64,000 nt of DNA from Myxococcus stipitatus (GCF_038561935.1 NZ_CP102770.1:3968001-4032000), one strand, 5' to 3'; shown: positions 53,030-62,712, counted from the stretch's first letter. Made by a program: numbers and translations. Notes: generated by a model not told the origin, from the sequence alone.

Positions 53030-54855
53030 CGACGCGGCTCGTGAAAGGTCAGCGCGAACGTAGTCCCCTCCGATGTGGAGGAGGCAATCTGGATGTCGCC
53101 ATGGTGAAGCTTCATGATTTTGCGGCAAAGCGCCAGACCCAAGCCGCTGCCGTGGACATCCTGGCCCTGGGGACTCAGGCGGTAGAAGTCCAGGAAGACG
53201 TTCTCCCACTCGTGCTCGGGGATGCCCACGCCGTTGTCGCGGAAGAGCACGGTGCAGCCATGGCCCGCAATCATCCGGGCCTGGACGGAGATGCGCACCG
53301 GGCTGCGCGTGTTGTACGCGCACGCGTTGCGGCCCAGGTTGGAGAAGAGCAGCCGCAGCAGGGACGGGTCCGCCTCCAGCTCCGCGTCGTCCATGTCGGT
53401 GACGAGCTCCACGGGCGCGAAGGTGGCCGAGGCCAGGTCGTCCCGCAGCGGGTTGACGAGTTCCTCCAAGCGCACGTGTGAAGCACGCAGCGTCCACCGC
53501 CCCTTGTCGATGCGGTTGAACGACAGGATGTTCTCCACCAGGAAGTGCAGCCCGTCCGCGGCCTGGACGATGCGGGTCGGGTAGTCGCGCACCTCGGGGG
53601 CGTGGGCCAGCTTGCGCTCGAGCGTCTCGCCCATCAACCGGATGGACGCCAGGGGCGTGCGCAGCTCATGGGAGACGGTGGCCACGAAGTCGCTCTTGAG
53701 CTCCAGGAAGCGGTACTTGCGCTGCTGGGCCACCACGGCCAGCGCGAAGATGGCCGCGGCCAGCCCTCCACACGCGGCGACCAGCAGCGTCTTCAGGCCG
53801 TAGCGCGCCTCGATGTCCGCCTCGGCGCGCGCCCACTCCGGAAGGTCCACGTGCACCTTCAGCTCGCGCACCGGAATCACCGCGCGCCCGCCCACCAGCC
53901 GCATGTGGCCATTGGCGCCGAACAGCCCGCGGGCAATCATGTCCTGGGTGATGGGCGCCAGCAGCGCCGCGCTGTCCACGGAGATGCCGTAGATGCCCTC
54001 TCCGCGAGGCTCCACGTACCACTGCTCACCCACCAGCGTGGGCTCCGTGAGCTCATCGGGCATCAGGAGCCGGCCCTCGCCCGTCTCCCGCGCCCGCTCC
54101 ACGAAGTCGCGCGTGGGCTCGCCGAGCAGGCGGCTCAGCCGGAGGATGCGCGCGTGGAGGAAGTCGAAGTCGGCTTGCGTGAAGCTGCCTCGCTCGCGGA
54201 GCAGGTCCCTCTGGAGACCCGCGCCTCGGCTGATGCCGCCGAACTCCTCCGGGAGCCCCTCGCGCAAGAGGGCTCGGACCAGGGGCATTGTCGAGGGGCC
54301 TCGCTGCAGGTGCTCCACGGACAGGAGCAGGAAGGGCAGCTCCTGGTCTGGAGGAAGTGGGTGCTTGGAGTGGTGGCGCAGCAGCTCCTCCACCAACGCG
54401 GTGGCCCGGGGCAGGTTGTCCGCGACGAGCGCCGCCTCCGCCGCGCGCAGCCGCGTCACGCGGGACTCCCAGTGGGGAGGCGGGGGCCCGACGCGGAGGT
54501 GGTCGGAGAGTGTCTCGTAGAGGGCGCGCGCGGGCATGTCCTCTCCGGCCATGGACAACGTGTGGCGTGGGAGGAAGGGCTTGCCTCGGAACTGGAGGTA
54601 GAAGCGCTCGCCGGGGGCGAGCGGGTTGTCCATCGCGGCGTGGATGGCGGGAATCTGCTCCTTGAGCTGGCGGGCGAGCACCTGGCGCAAGGTCTCGCTG
54701 GCGGCATGCCCCAGGGCGTCGCGGCGGGAGCGGACCTGGGCGTGGGCGTCCTCGCGCTCTCGCGCGAAGATGCGCTGCAGGCTCACCAGCCCCCAACCGA
54801 GGGCGAGGAGCCCGAAACCCAAGGCCACGAGCGTGGGAAGGAGCCGGCGCAGCAT
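53026..54855 (-). CDS. Membrane sensor histidine kinase
   Basis: The protein has 609 aa. A transmembrane helix at residues 7-24 precedes a sensor domain of about 320 residues with no recognised family. A second transmembrane helix lies near residue 350 (LLVAACGGLAAAIFALAVVA). HisKA contains ATVSHELRTPLASIRLMGE (phospho-His). HATPase has FSNLGRNACAYN, FRDNGVGIP and GSGLGLALCRKIMKLHHG. The stop overlaps the regulator start. The signal is unknown. Confidence 0.93.
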   Translation of the reverse strand: MLRRLLPTLVALGFGLLALGWGLVSLQRIFAREREDAHAQVRSRRDALGHAASETLRQVLARQLKEQIPAIHAAMDNPLAPGERFYLQFRGKPFLPRHTLSMAGEDMPARALYETLSDHLRVGPPPPHWESRVTRLRAAEAALVADNLPRATALVEELLRHHSKHPLPPDQELPFLLLSVEHLQRGPSTMPLVRALLREGLPEEFGGISRGAGLQRDLLRERGSFTQADFDFLHARILRLSRLLGEPTRDFVERARETGEGRLLMPDELTEPTLVGEQWYVEPRGEGIYGISVDSAALLAPITQDMIARGLFGANGHMRLVGGRAVIPVRELKVHVDLPEWARAEADIEARYGLKTLLVAACGGLAAAIFALAVVAQQRKYRFLELKSDFVATVSHELRTPLASIRLMGETLERKLAHAPEVRDYPTRIVQAADGLHFLVENILSFNRIDKGRWTLRASHVRLEELVNPLRDDLASATFAPVELVTDMDDAELEADPSLLRLLFSNLGRNACAYNTRSPVRISVQARMIAGHGCTVLFRDNGVGIPEHEWENVFLDFYRLSPQGQDVHGSGLGLALCRKIMKLHHGDIQIASSTSEGTTFALTFHEPRR

Positions 54856-55077
54856 GCGAAGTCGCTGCGGGGACTATGGCACAGCCCGTGGGTTCGGGAG
54901 ACCTTTCACCTGCCCTGGGGGGCATGAGGAGTGTCCCCAGCGGGCGGACGGGAGGCCTGGCGGTCCACGACCGGACAGCCCGAGCGGCGGGGGGCTGGCC
55001 AGGAGAGCAGGAGGGTGCCGAGCTTGCGTCGTGGGCCCGAGGCGTCCACACGGGCCTTTGCGGAGGGAGGTCCGCCC

Positions 55078-55818
55078 ATGCGCTTTCCGCTGTCGCGGCT
55101 GTCTCCCGCTGGACCGGTGGTGCTCTGGGGCGGTGAACTTCCCTCCGGCGGGCTCAAATATCTGACCTTCTCCCGTTACCTCGAGACCGTCCCCGAGGGG
55201 ATGCGGGGGCTGGTGGAGCTGTCGGGTTCGTCTTCGTCGCTCGCGCTCGATGCCCTGGGCCGGGAGCGGGGCCTGCCCGTGCTCGCGCTGACCGACACGG
55301 CCGGCGCCGCCTACCTGCGGGGGCAGGGATTCGGCGGCGAGGTGCGAACCGTGCACCTCCTGTCCGAGGCGTGGGAGGTCGCCCTGGGCTACGAACGCCA
55401 GGGGTGGTGCTGGCCGCGTCAGCTCTCCAACGGCGCGCTGATCGGCTGCGTGGAGGGCTGGGCCACCGAGCTGCGCGACTTCGTGCGGGATGCCTTCCCG
55501 TCGGTGCGCATGGTGGTGAGCGGCTTCGGCACGGGCGCGACGGTGGTGGGACTGCACCGCGCCTTCACGCCCCTGGGCTACGAGGTGGTGGGCCTCCAGC
55601 CCGCCAGGGGCTGTTCGCTCCCGGGTTGGCGGCGGTGGCTGGAGCAGAACCTGGGCGAGGCAGACCTCTTCCATCCGCACCGCGAAGAGGTGGTGCTGGA
55701 GGCGGCGGACGCGAAGCACTCGGATGGGCTCGCGGCGCTGCTCTCCTACGCGCGCACGGAGGCGCGACCGGAGGAAGTGCTCATCATCGCCCACAACGCG
55801 CGTCCTCCGTTCGGCTGA
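55078..55818 (+). CDS. Short PLP-dependent fold-type II enzyme (cysteine-synthase-like)
   Basis: The protein has 246 aa, shorter than most of the family (300 or more). ATG 55078 lies 6 bases after GGAGGGAGG. Features of the tryptophan-synthase-beta/cysteine-synthase superfamily are LPSGGLKYLTFSRYL (candidate PLP lysine), ELSGSSSSLALDALGRERGLPVLALTD, and the glycine loop SGFGTGATVVGLHRAFTPLGYEVVGLQPA. The C-terminal part is short. The substrate is unknown. Confidence 0.7.
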   Translation: MRFPLSRLSPAGPVVLWGGELPSGGLKYLTFSRYLETVPEGMRGLVELSGSSSSLALDALGRERGLPVLALTDTAGAAYLRGQGFGGEVRTVHLLSEAWEVALGYERQGWCWPRQLSNGALIGCVEGWATELRDFVRDAFPSVRMVVSGFGTGATVVGLHRAFTPLGYEVVGLQPARGCSLPGWRRWLEQNLGEADLFHPHREEVVLEAADAKHSDGLAALLSYARTEARPEEVLIIAHNARPPFG

Positions 55819-55927
55819 GGCACATCCGACCCCCATCCGCAATCACGACCCGCAAGCCCGCATTCTTTGAAAGTAGGGTCGAGAAAGAAGTGAAAGCCTG
55901 CTTTGCGGGTGGGGTTCGGGGGGAACT

Positions 55928-55975
55928 TTAGGGGGACCTATTGTGCTGATAACAAAATAGTAAATAACCTCTGGA
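55928..55975 (+). promoter_or_regulatory. AT-rich leader upstream of the M36 gene
   Basis: A strikingly AT-rich island (centre near 55940-55968, including TGATAACAAAATAG) in otherwise GC-rich DNA, 69-116 bases before the start codon. It may hold the promoter or an untranslated leader. No canonical -35/-10 pair with 16-18 spacing was found. Confidence 0.35.
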
Positions 55976-56043
55976 CGCCCCCAACCGAGCAGGCGTCCCG
56001 GCGTGGGGTCCCCCCAACACCACCCGAAAAGAGGTCGTCGTTC

Positions 56044-59000
56044 ATGAAGCGTCTCTGGATGGGCACGGTGAGCGCTGTGCTCGCCGTGCTGATGTGGTCT
56101 CCCCAGGCACAAGCGAGAGAGGTTGCTGTTGATGCCTTCCTGCGCGCTCCGGCGGATCGTCCCCTGCCGAGCTCCGCGGCGAATGCGTCCCAGCGTGGAC
56201 TGCGAATCAACAGCGTGGAAGGGCGCCTGGGCGTCCCCACCTTCGTGTTCCGTGAGCCCGCGCTGAACGCGGGTTCCGTGGCGGCGAAGGCCTCGCGTCC
56301 GGTGACGAAGTCCAGCGCGAACCAGGCGGCGCGTGAGCACCTGCGTGGCGTGGCGGACCTCTACCGCATGGGTAACGCCGACGTGGATGGCGCGGAGCTG
56401 CGCCAGGTCCACCTGCCCAACGACTCGCGTGGCGCGGTGATCGCGACCTACGGCCGTCGGGTCAACGGCATCGAGGTCTTCCGCAGCGAGGTGAAGGTGG
56501 TGATGGACGCCAGCCAGCAGCTGGTCGCCATCGCGGGCTACCTGCCTCCGCGGCTGCAGGACGACGAGAAGAACGCCATGGCGTCGGCGTTCCGCGTCTC
56601 CGCGCCGCAGGCCATCTCGACGGCGTTCCAGGACCTGACGGGCGCTGCTCTCGACACCCGGGCGCTGGCGCCCGCGGGGACGAAGGGCGACTACAGCCAG
56701 TACCACGTGGACCGCGCGCTGCTGTCGACGCACGGCTTCGGTGAGGCTCCGCGCTCCAAGAAGATCCTCTTCCCGATGCCGGACGGCCTGGTGCCGGCGT
56801 ACTACGTGGAAGTCAACGCGGGGACGGCGCAGAACCCGGAGGCCTCGTACAAGGCCTACGTCATCAGCGCCCGCGATGGCTCGCTGCTGCTCAAGCACGA
56901 CCTGACCGCGCACGAGCAGTTCACGTACAAGGTGTGGGCGGACCCCGCGACGAAGATTCCGTATGACGGTCCCCAGGGCAACGCCCCCACGCCGCACCCG
57001 ACGGGCACCAACGACGGCTACCAGGCTCCGCTGAATGTGGAGCCGAACCTGCTGACGTTGCAGAACTTCCCCTTCAGCCGCAATGATCCGTGGCTGCCGG
57101 CGAACGCGACGGAGACGCGCGGCAACAACGTCGACGCGTACGCGGACCTGGGGGGCGGTGATGGCTACCAGGAAGGGTTCGACCTCCGCGCTCCGCTGAG
57201 CGACGCGACGAACCGCCAGTTCGACTATCGCTACGACCTGACCAGGCTCGCCTCGGCCAACGTGACGCAGCGGCAGGCGGCGGTGGTCAACCTGTTCTAC
57301 GTCACCAACTTCCTGCACGACTGGTTCTACGACGCCGGCTTCGACGAGGCCTCCGGCAACGCCCAGATGAGCAACTACGGGCGGGGCGGCTTGGAGGGCG
57401 ACGGCATGCGCGTGGAGGCGCAGGACTCCAGCGGCCGGAACAACGCCAACATGTCGACGCCGGCGGATGGCGCGCGTCCTCGCATGCAGCAGTACATCTT
57501 CGACGGCGCGGCGGAGCTGGTCGTGACGGCGCCGGCGAGCCTCCGGGGCATCCAGGACTTCCGGCCCGCGACCTACGGCCCGTTGTCGTTCGACGTGTCC
57601 GGCGAGTTCGTCGCGCCGCCCACGGATGCGAACGTCGACAAGGCCCGGGCGCTGCGTGAGGGCTGCAGCAACACGGCTGGAGCCGACCCGTACGGCGGCG
57701 CACAGCTGTTCACCGGGAAGATCGCCCTCATCGAGCGCGGGACCTGCAGCTTCGGCTACAAGACCTACAACGCGATGCGCGCTGGCGCGAAGGCCGTCAT
57801 CATCACCAACAGCGCGACGGGTGATTTCAACATCAACCTGGCCGCCACGGGCGTCGCGGCGATCGACAACGCCATCACCGTTCCGACGATGATGGTGCGC
57901 AAGGCCACGGGCGACGCCTGGCGCACCCAGCTGGCGACCGCGCCCATCGAAGCGACCATGACCCGGGAGCTGGAGCGTGACGGCACGCTCGACAACCAGA
58001 TCATCGCGCACGAGTGGGGGCACTACATCTCCAACCGCCTCATCGGAAACGCCTCGGGCCTGACCAACAACCAGGGCCGCGCGATGGGCGAGGGGTGGGG
58101 TGACTTCCACGGCCTGCTGATGTCGGTCCGCGCCGAGGATGCGAGCCGCGCTGGCAACGAGAACTGGCAGGGCGTCTACGCCATGGCGGGCTACACCCAG
58201 AGCGGTGTCCGGAACCAGGGCTACTACTGGGGCATCCGCCGTGTTCCGTACACCACGAACATGGCGAAGAACGGCCTGACGCTCCGGCACATCCAGGACG
58301 GCACGCCGCTGCCGAACCACCCGGTGTCGGGTGGGGAGACCGGGACGACCAACGCCCAGGTCCACAGCTCCGGCGAGGTCTGGGCCACGATGCTGTGGGA
58401 GTGCTACGCCAGCCTGCTGAACGCGCATCCCTTCGACGAGGCGCAGGACCGGATGAAGCGGTACCTGGTCGCGTCCTACAAGGCGACGCCGTCCCAGCCC
58501 ACCTTCCTGGAGGCGCGTGACGCGCTTCTGTCCGTGGCCGCCGCCGCGGATCCGGCGGACTACCAGCGCTTCCTGGCGGCCTTCGCCAAGCGCGGTGCGG
58601 GCCTGGGTGCCCGGGTGGCTGACCGCGACAGCTCCGACCACATCGGCGTGGTGGAGAGCTACTCGACGGGCAAGTTCCTCGAGGTCGTGAGCATCTCGCT
58701 GGATGACTCGGTTGCCGGCTGCGACAAGGACGGCGTGCTGGACGCGGGTGAGACGGGTCTGCTCCGGGTGACGGTGCGCAACCTGGGCTCCACGGACTTG
58801 AGCGGCGTGACGGCGAACCTGACGGCCAATGGTTCGAGCACGGGTGTCGAGGCGGTGTTCGGCAACAGCCTCTCGTTCGGCAACATCGCGCGTGGGGCGA
58901 CCGCCACCGCGTCGGTGTCCGTGCAGCTGAACGCGGCTCCGACGCCCGCGACGCCTGCTGGCGCGCTGGCGCAGCTGGGCGTGGATGTGACGTTCCCGGG

Positions 59001-60990
59001 CTTCCCGCGCTCGAACCCCGACAACGCGGACCTCGTCCGGGAGTTCCGCGCCAGGGTCAACTACGACGAGAAGATGAATTCGTCGGGGCATGACCAGGTC
59101 AACACGGTGAACACCCCGTGGGTGAGCTCGACCAGCCTCTCCCGCGCCCTGTGGGAGAATGGGGCGGCGAGCACGGGTTACTGGCACGCGACCAACGAGA
59201 GCATCGAGCAGGACAAGCGGCTGACCTCGCCGCTGTTCCATGTGGCGGACGGACAGGACTTCGAGCTGTCCTTCTCGCACCGCTTCAGCTTCGAGGCCGC
59301 ATACTCGAGCACGCTGTCGCGGTATCAGTACTTCGACGGCGGCGCCCTCGAGTTCTCCATCAACGAGGGTCCGTGGGAGAACTGGTTCTACTTCCTGTCG
59401 GCCGAGCAAGCTCAGGAGTTCGTGGACTCGGGCATCGTCAACCTCGTCGAGGATGGCACCCCGGGCGTGGGTGGCAACCCGGGCTGGATTCGTCTGAGCA
59501 CGGGCTTCCCGGCGTTCATCCCGGTCGACATCAACTTCGGTGACCAGTTCGCCGGGCAGCAGATTCGGGTGCGGTTCCGTCAGGGCTCTGATGGCGGCGT
59601 CGGCTCGTACGGCTGGGACATCAACAACATCCAGGTCAAGGGCGTCACCAACGCGCCGTTCAGCTCGCGTGTCGCCGAGTCGTACACGGGTGGTGGTTCC
59701 GCTCCTGCCTGCAACATGCCGCCGCTCGCGGACGCGGGCCTCTCCGTGTCCGTGACGGAGTACGTCACGGTGGGGACCACGCAGTCGCTGCGTGTCATCA
59801 CGCTCGATGGTTCCGCGAGCTCCGACCCGGATGGTGGGGCGCTGACGTATGTGTGGACGCAGATTGGTGGACCGGCGGTGCAGCTCACGGGGGCGAACAC
59901 GGTTCGTCCGTCGTTCAGCGCGTCGGTTCCCGCCAACACCATCTTCACGTTCCAGCTCGTGGTGAACGATGGCACGGACTCCAGCCACCCGAAGGTGGTC
60001 CAGGTCCTGGTGACCAACGTAAACCGTGCGCCGGTCGCGCTGGCTCGCGTGAAGGCGGGTGGCTCGACGACGGTGGACGAGCGCTCGGGCAGCGTCACGC
60101 TCGACGCGACGGGTTCGACGGATGCGGACGGCGAGGAGCTCGAGTTCACGTGGACGCAGACGGTGGGTCCGACGGTGGAGCTGGATGACCCGTCCAGCGC
60201 GACGCCGACGTTCGCGGTGCCCGAGGTGACGGCGGACACGAAGCTCACGTTCGCGCTGGTGGCGAACGACGGCATCGTGGCGAGCGCGCGGTCGAACATC
60301 ACCATCACGGTTCGTCAGGTGGACCGTGCCCCGATCGCGGAGGCGGGTGAGGACCAGACGGTGGGTTCTCGCACGACGGTGACGTTGACGGGCACGGCTG
60401 AGGATGCGGACGGCGAGGCCATCACCTACGCCTGGACGCAGCTCGAGGGGACGCCGGTGACGCTCACGGGGGCCAACACGGCCACCGCGACCTTCAAGGC
60501 GCCGGATGTGACGGGTGCGTCCGCGGTCCTGCGCTTTAGCCTGGTGGCCACGGCTGGCGGCCAGGCCAGCGCGGCGAGCCTGGTGACCATCACCGTGACG
60601 CGGGCCAACCGCGTGCCGGTGGTGGATGCACATGGCACGTACACGGTCCACGAGGGGGGTGGTGTGAAGATGGTCGCCACGGCGGAGGATGCCGATGGTG
60701 ATGAGATCAAGTACCGCTGGACGCAGGTGGCGGGTCCATCCGTCACGATTCAGGGTGCGGACACCGCGGAGGCGTTCATCGTTGCGCCGAACGTGTCGGA
60801 GAAGACCGTGCTGCTGTTCCGCGTTCGCGCGAGCGATGACCTCGCGTCGAGCGATGCGGCCGAGGTGTCCGTGACGGTGGTGGACATGCCCAAGCACAGC
60901 TGCAGCGCGGCTGGCGGGAGCGCGTCCGGTCTGCTGATGCCCGCGCTGGCCCTGTTGGGCCTGGCGCTGCGTCGCCGTCGTCGGAGCTAG
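56044..60990 (+). CDS. M36 (fungalysin-type) metalloprotease with PA insert, four PKD-like repeats and MYXO-CTERM tail
   Basis: The protein has 1648 aa with a signal peptide (LWMGTVSAVLAVLMWSPQAQA). An FTP-like propeptide covers residues about 60-280. The M36 catalytic domain has HEWGHYIS at 656-660 and the downstream GEGWGDFHG with the third zinc ligand. A protease-associated (PA) domain is inserted at about 514-632. A beta-rich middle region follows, with Ig or jelly-roll folds. Four PKD/REJ-like repeats at about 1233-1619 each contain a DADGE-type Ca-binding loop and an FTWTQ-like strand (for example STDADGEELEFTWTQ). The end reads CSAAGG, then a hydrophobic helix, then RRRRRS: a MYXO-CTERM sorting signal with invariant Cys (near residue 1620). 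It is probably displayed on the outer surface. The promoter region lies in 55819-56043. Confidence 0.93.
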   Translation: MKRLWMGTVSAVLAVLMWSPQAQAREVAVDAFLRAPADRPLPSSAANASQRGLRINSVEGRLGVPTFVFREPALNAGSVAAKASRPVTKSSANQAAREHLRGVADLYRMGNADVDGAELRQVHLPNDSRGAVIATYGRRVNGIEVFRSEVKVVMDASQQLVAIAGYLPPRLQDDEKNAMASAFRVSAPQAISTAFQDLTGAALDTRALAPAGTKGDYSQYHVDRALLSTHGFGEAPRSKKILFPMPDGLVPAYYVEVNAGTAQNPEASYKAYVISARDGSLLLKHDLTAHEQFTYKVWADPATKIPYDGPQGNAPTPHPTGTNDGYQAPLNVEPNLLTLQNFPFSRNDPWLPANATETRGNNVDAYADLGGGDGYQEGFDLRAPLSDATNRQFDYRYDLTRLASANVTQRQAAVVNLFYVTNFLHDWFYDAGFDEASGNAQMSNYGRGGLEGDGMRVEAQDSSGRNNANMSTPADGARPRMQQYIFDGAAELVVTAPASLRGIQDFRPATYGPLSFDVSGEFVAPPTDANVDKARALREGCSNTAGADPYGGAQLFTGKIALIERGTCSFGYKTYNAMRAGAKAVIITNSATGDFNINLAATGVAAIDNAITVPTMMVRKATGDAWRTQLATAPIEATMTRELERDGTLDNQIIAHEWGHYISNRLIGNASGLTNNQGRAMGEGWGDFHGLLMSVRAEDASRAGNENWQGVYAMAGYTQSGVRNQGYYWGIRRVPYTTNMAKNGLTLRHIQDGTPLPNHPVSGGETGTTNAQVHSSGEVWATMLWECYASLLNAHPFDEAQDRMKRYLVASYKATPSQPTFLEARDALLSVAAAADPADYQRFLAAFAKRGAGLGARVADRDSSDHIGVVESYSTGKFLEVVSISLDDSVAGCDKDGVLDAGETGLLRVTVRNLGSTDLSGVTANLTANGSSTGVEAVFGNSLSFGNIARGATATASVSVQLNAAPTPATPAGALAQLGVDVTFPGFPRSNPDNADLVREFRARVNYDEKMNSSGHDQVNTVNTPWVSSTSLSRALWENGAASTGYWHATNESIEQDKRLTSPLFHVADGQDFELSFSHRFSFEAAYSSTLSRYQYFDGGALEFSINEGPWENWFYFLSAEQAQEFVDSGIVNLVEDGTPGVGGNPGWIRLSTGFPAFIPVDINFGDQFAGQQIRVRFRQGSDGGVGSYGWDINNIQVKGVTNAPFSSRVAESYTGGGSAPACNMPPLADAGLSVSVTEYVTVGTTQSLRVITLDGSASSDPDGGALTYVWTQIGGPAVQLTGANTVRPSFSASVPANTIFTFQLVVNDGTDSSHPKVVQVLVTNVNRAPVALARVKAGGSTTVDERSGSVTLDATGSTDADGEELEFTWTQTVGPTVELDDPSSATPTFAVPEVTADTKLTFALVANDGIVASARSNITITVRQVDRAPIAEAGEDQTVGSRTTVTLTGTAEDADGEAITYAWTQLEGTPVTLTGANTATATFKAPDVTGASAVLRFSLVATAGGQASAASLVTITVTRANRVPVVDAHGTYTVHEGGGVKMVATAEDADGDEIKYRWTQVAGPSVTIQGADTAEAFIVAPNVSEKTVLLFRVRASDDLASSDAAEVSVTVVDMPKHSCSAAGGSASGLLMPALALLGLALRRRRRS

Positions 60991-61033
60991 TTCAGCGTTT
61001 GACCTCTGACATGAGGTCGAAGCGTGCAGTGTG

Positions 61034-61076
61034 AGGGGCGGCCCCGGGATGGAAGTCCGGGGCCGCCCCTTTGTTT
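61034..61076 (+). terminator. Strong Rho-independent terminator
   Basis: Perfect 14-bp stem (AGGGGCGGCCCCGG / CCGGGGCCGCCCCT) with a 9-base loop, followed by TTGTTTG. It ends the M36 transcript 43 bases after the stop. Confidence 0.85.
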
Positions 61077-61112
61077 GAAGAGGGTTCGCACCGAGGCACT
61101 AGGAGGCCAGGG

Positions 61113-61412
61113 ATGTTCGTTGATTCGAGGCAGTGCGCGGGTTGGGGACGATGGCTGGCGCTGGGCGCGCTGGTGTGGGGGCTGGGATGCAGGGGGAGTG
61201 CGGAGGAGGTGAAGCCCGTGGCCCCGCCGCCGCCAGCTCCAGACGCCTCGGTGGACGCCGGGAGGTGGGAGCTGCTGCGAAGGCAGGACGCGGGGCCTCC
61301 GGTATGCCCGCCAGGTCAGTTCACGTGCTGCGACGGGAGCTGCTCCGAGAGCAAGGCCTGTCCAGGCATCGCGTGTGATCCACGTCCGGAGTTCCCGAGC
61401 GTCAAGGAGTAG
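61113..61412 (+). CDS. Small Cys-rich lipoprotein
   Basis: The protein has 99 aa, starting at ATG 61113 after AGGAGG. The lipoprotein signal is LALGALVWGLGC (Cys near residue 26). The C-terminal 35 residues carry six Cys (CPPGQFTCCDGSCSESKACPGIAC), a compact disulfide-rich domain. A similar CPPGQFTC motif occurs in other myxobacterial lipoproteins. Function not recognised. A perfect terminator just upstream separates it from the M36 gene. Confidence 0.72.
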   Translation: MFVDSRQCAGWGRWLALGALVWGLGCRGSAEEVKPVAPPPPAPDASVDAGRWELLRRQDAGPPVCPPGQFTCCDGSCSESKACPGIACDPRPEFPSVKE

Positions 61413-61462
61413 CCTGGCACGCGGCGAATGAGGGACCGCTCCATGGGGTACTGTTCTTGCCC

Positions 61463-62245
61463 ATGACCAAGGGCGGACGGAAGCAGCGGCAGGCATCCGA
61501 ACAACGACAAGGCGCGGGCATGGACGTGTTCCTCCGGTCGCTGGAACTGCGACGCGAACATGTGCCCGACTTCAATGTCTATCCATTCGCGCTCCCGGTG
61601 ATCCGCAACCTGGAGCGACTCGATTTCCATCCCAAGGTCACCTTCTTCGTCGGTGAGAACGGGAGTGGCAAGTCGACGCTCATCGAAGCCATCGCCGTCG
61701 CCTCCAGCTTCAACGCCGAAGGTGGCAGTCGTAACTTCAACTTCGCCACCCGCCGCTCGGAGTCCGACCTGCACCAGCACCTCCGGCTCGCGCGAGGTGT
61801 CCGCCGGCCGCGCACCGGATATTTCCTCCGAGCGGAGAGCTTCTTCAACGTCGCCACGGAGATCGAGAAGAACCCCGATGCCATGGCAAGCCATGGGGGT
61901 GTTCGCCATCACGAGATGTCACACGGCGAGGCGTTCCTCGCCCTGGTACAGCACCGGTTCGGGGCAGAGGGCCTGTATCTGCTCGACGAGCCAGAGGCGG
62001 CGCTGTCACCCCAGCGACAGCTCTCCCTGTTGAAGTTGATTCATGATCTGGTGGCGCAGCAATGCCAGTTCATCATTTCGACGCACTCGCCGCTGCTGCT
62101 CGCCTATCCGGATGCGTGTATCTACCACCTGTCCGCGAATGGCCTCGCTGCGGTCGCGTATGAGGAGACAGAGCACTACTCCTTGACCCGCGACTTCCTG
62201 AACGACAGGGCGCGCTACCTTCGACGCCTGCTCGGAGATGGATGA
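61463..62245 (+). CDS. Stand-alone ABC/AAA-type ATPase
   Basis: The protein has 260 aa. Walker A is VGENGSGKSTLI (near residue 66), the signature-like motif is MSHGEAFLAL, Walker B is LYLLDEPEAALS, and the His-switch is FIISTHSPLLLAYP. The layout is a single ABC-type nucleotide-binding domain with a dimerisation loop (FATRRSESDLHQHLR) and no membrane or nuclease domain. Proteins of this kind are often annotated as AAA_21/AAA_23 ATPases, some from phage defence. No TOPRIM or other partner is adjacent. It overlaps the convergent gene by 31 bases. Confidence 0.85.
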   Translation: MTKGGRKQRQASEQRQGAGMDVFLRSLELRREHVPDFNVYPFALPVIRNLERLDFHPKVTFFVGENGSGKSTLIEAIAVASSFNAEGGSRNFNFATRRSESDLHQHLRLARGVRRPRTGYFLRAESFFNVATEIEKNPDAMASHGGVRHHEMSHGEAFLALVQHRFGAEGLYLLDEPEAALSPQRQLSLLKLIHDLVAQQCQFIISTHSPLLLAYPDACIYHLSANGLAAVAYEETEHYSLTRDFLNDRARYLRRLLGDG

Positions 62246-62712
62246 GATGGAGGAGCCGCGACCTCCACGCGGAGCATCTGGGTCAAGTTGCCCCGCGTGA
62301 GGGGATCGGCGGTTTCCATCGCGCTGCGCGCCCGCACGAGCATCTGCTCCGCGTCCTGCACATCCGCTGGAGAGCAAGCCGAAGCCCACTTCCAGTACTC
62401 AGCCGCCGCGAACGTGTATCGACTCACCCCCAACGGGTGGTCGAGGAGGCCACGAAGGGCTTCGCGGACGATGCGGCGGCTCTTCTTCCAATGAGTCGCA
62501 CAGAAGAAAGCCTCCTCCGCGAGTGCTCGCCGCATCGGAACATTCGGCACGTGTTCCGAGTGTTCCTTCTCCAATCGTCGCAACCCCCGTCGGTAGCGAG
62601 TCCAGTCGCGCCGGGCCAGGCGGCTGTTGGCTTCCTTGTCGAGCGCGAAGGCTCGCCAATCTTCATCGTGCAGCGTCGGATCCTTGGGCCCCTCGTCTCG
62701 ATTCCGGCGCAT
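62215..62712 (-). CDS. Uncharacterised cytoplasmic protein, convergent with the ATPase
   Basis: The protein has 165 aa from ATG 62712 (GGAGGAC upstream). It is a charged, Arg-rich, helical protein (RRDWTRYRRGLRRLEKEHSE, EEAFFCATHWKKSRRIVREAL) with no signal peptide, membrane segment or known motif. Its 3' end overlaps the convergent ATPase gene by 31 bases. No family recognised. Confidence 0.6.
   Translation of the reverse strand: MRRNRDEGPKDPTLHDEDWRAFALDKEANSRLARRDWTRYRRGLRRLEKEHSEHVPNVPMRRALAEEAFFCATHWKKSRRIVREALRGLLDHPLGVSRYTFAAAEYWKWASACSPADVQDAEQMLVRARSAMETADPLTRGNLTQMLRVEVAAPPSHPSPSRRRR

Noticed and set aside
55843..60897. 1684-codon minus-strand open frame
   Set aside because: Antisense shadow of the M36 protease, with Arg/His/Val-rich composition and no motifs.
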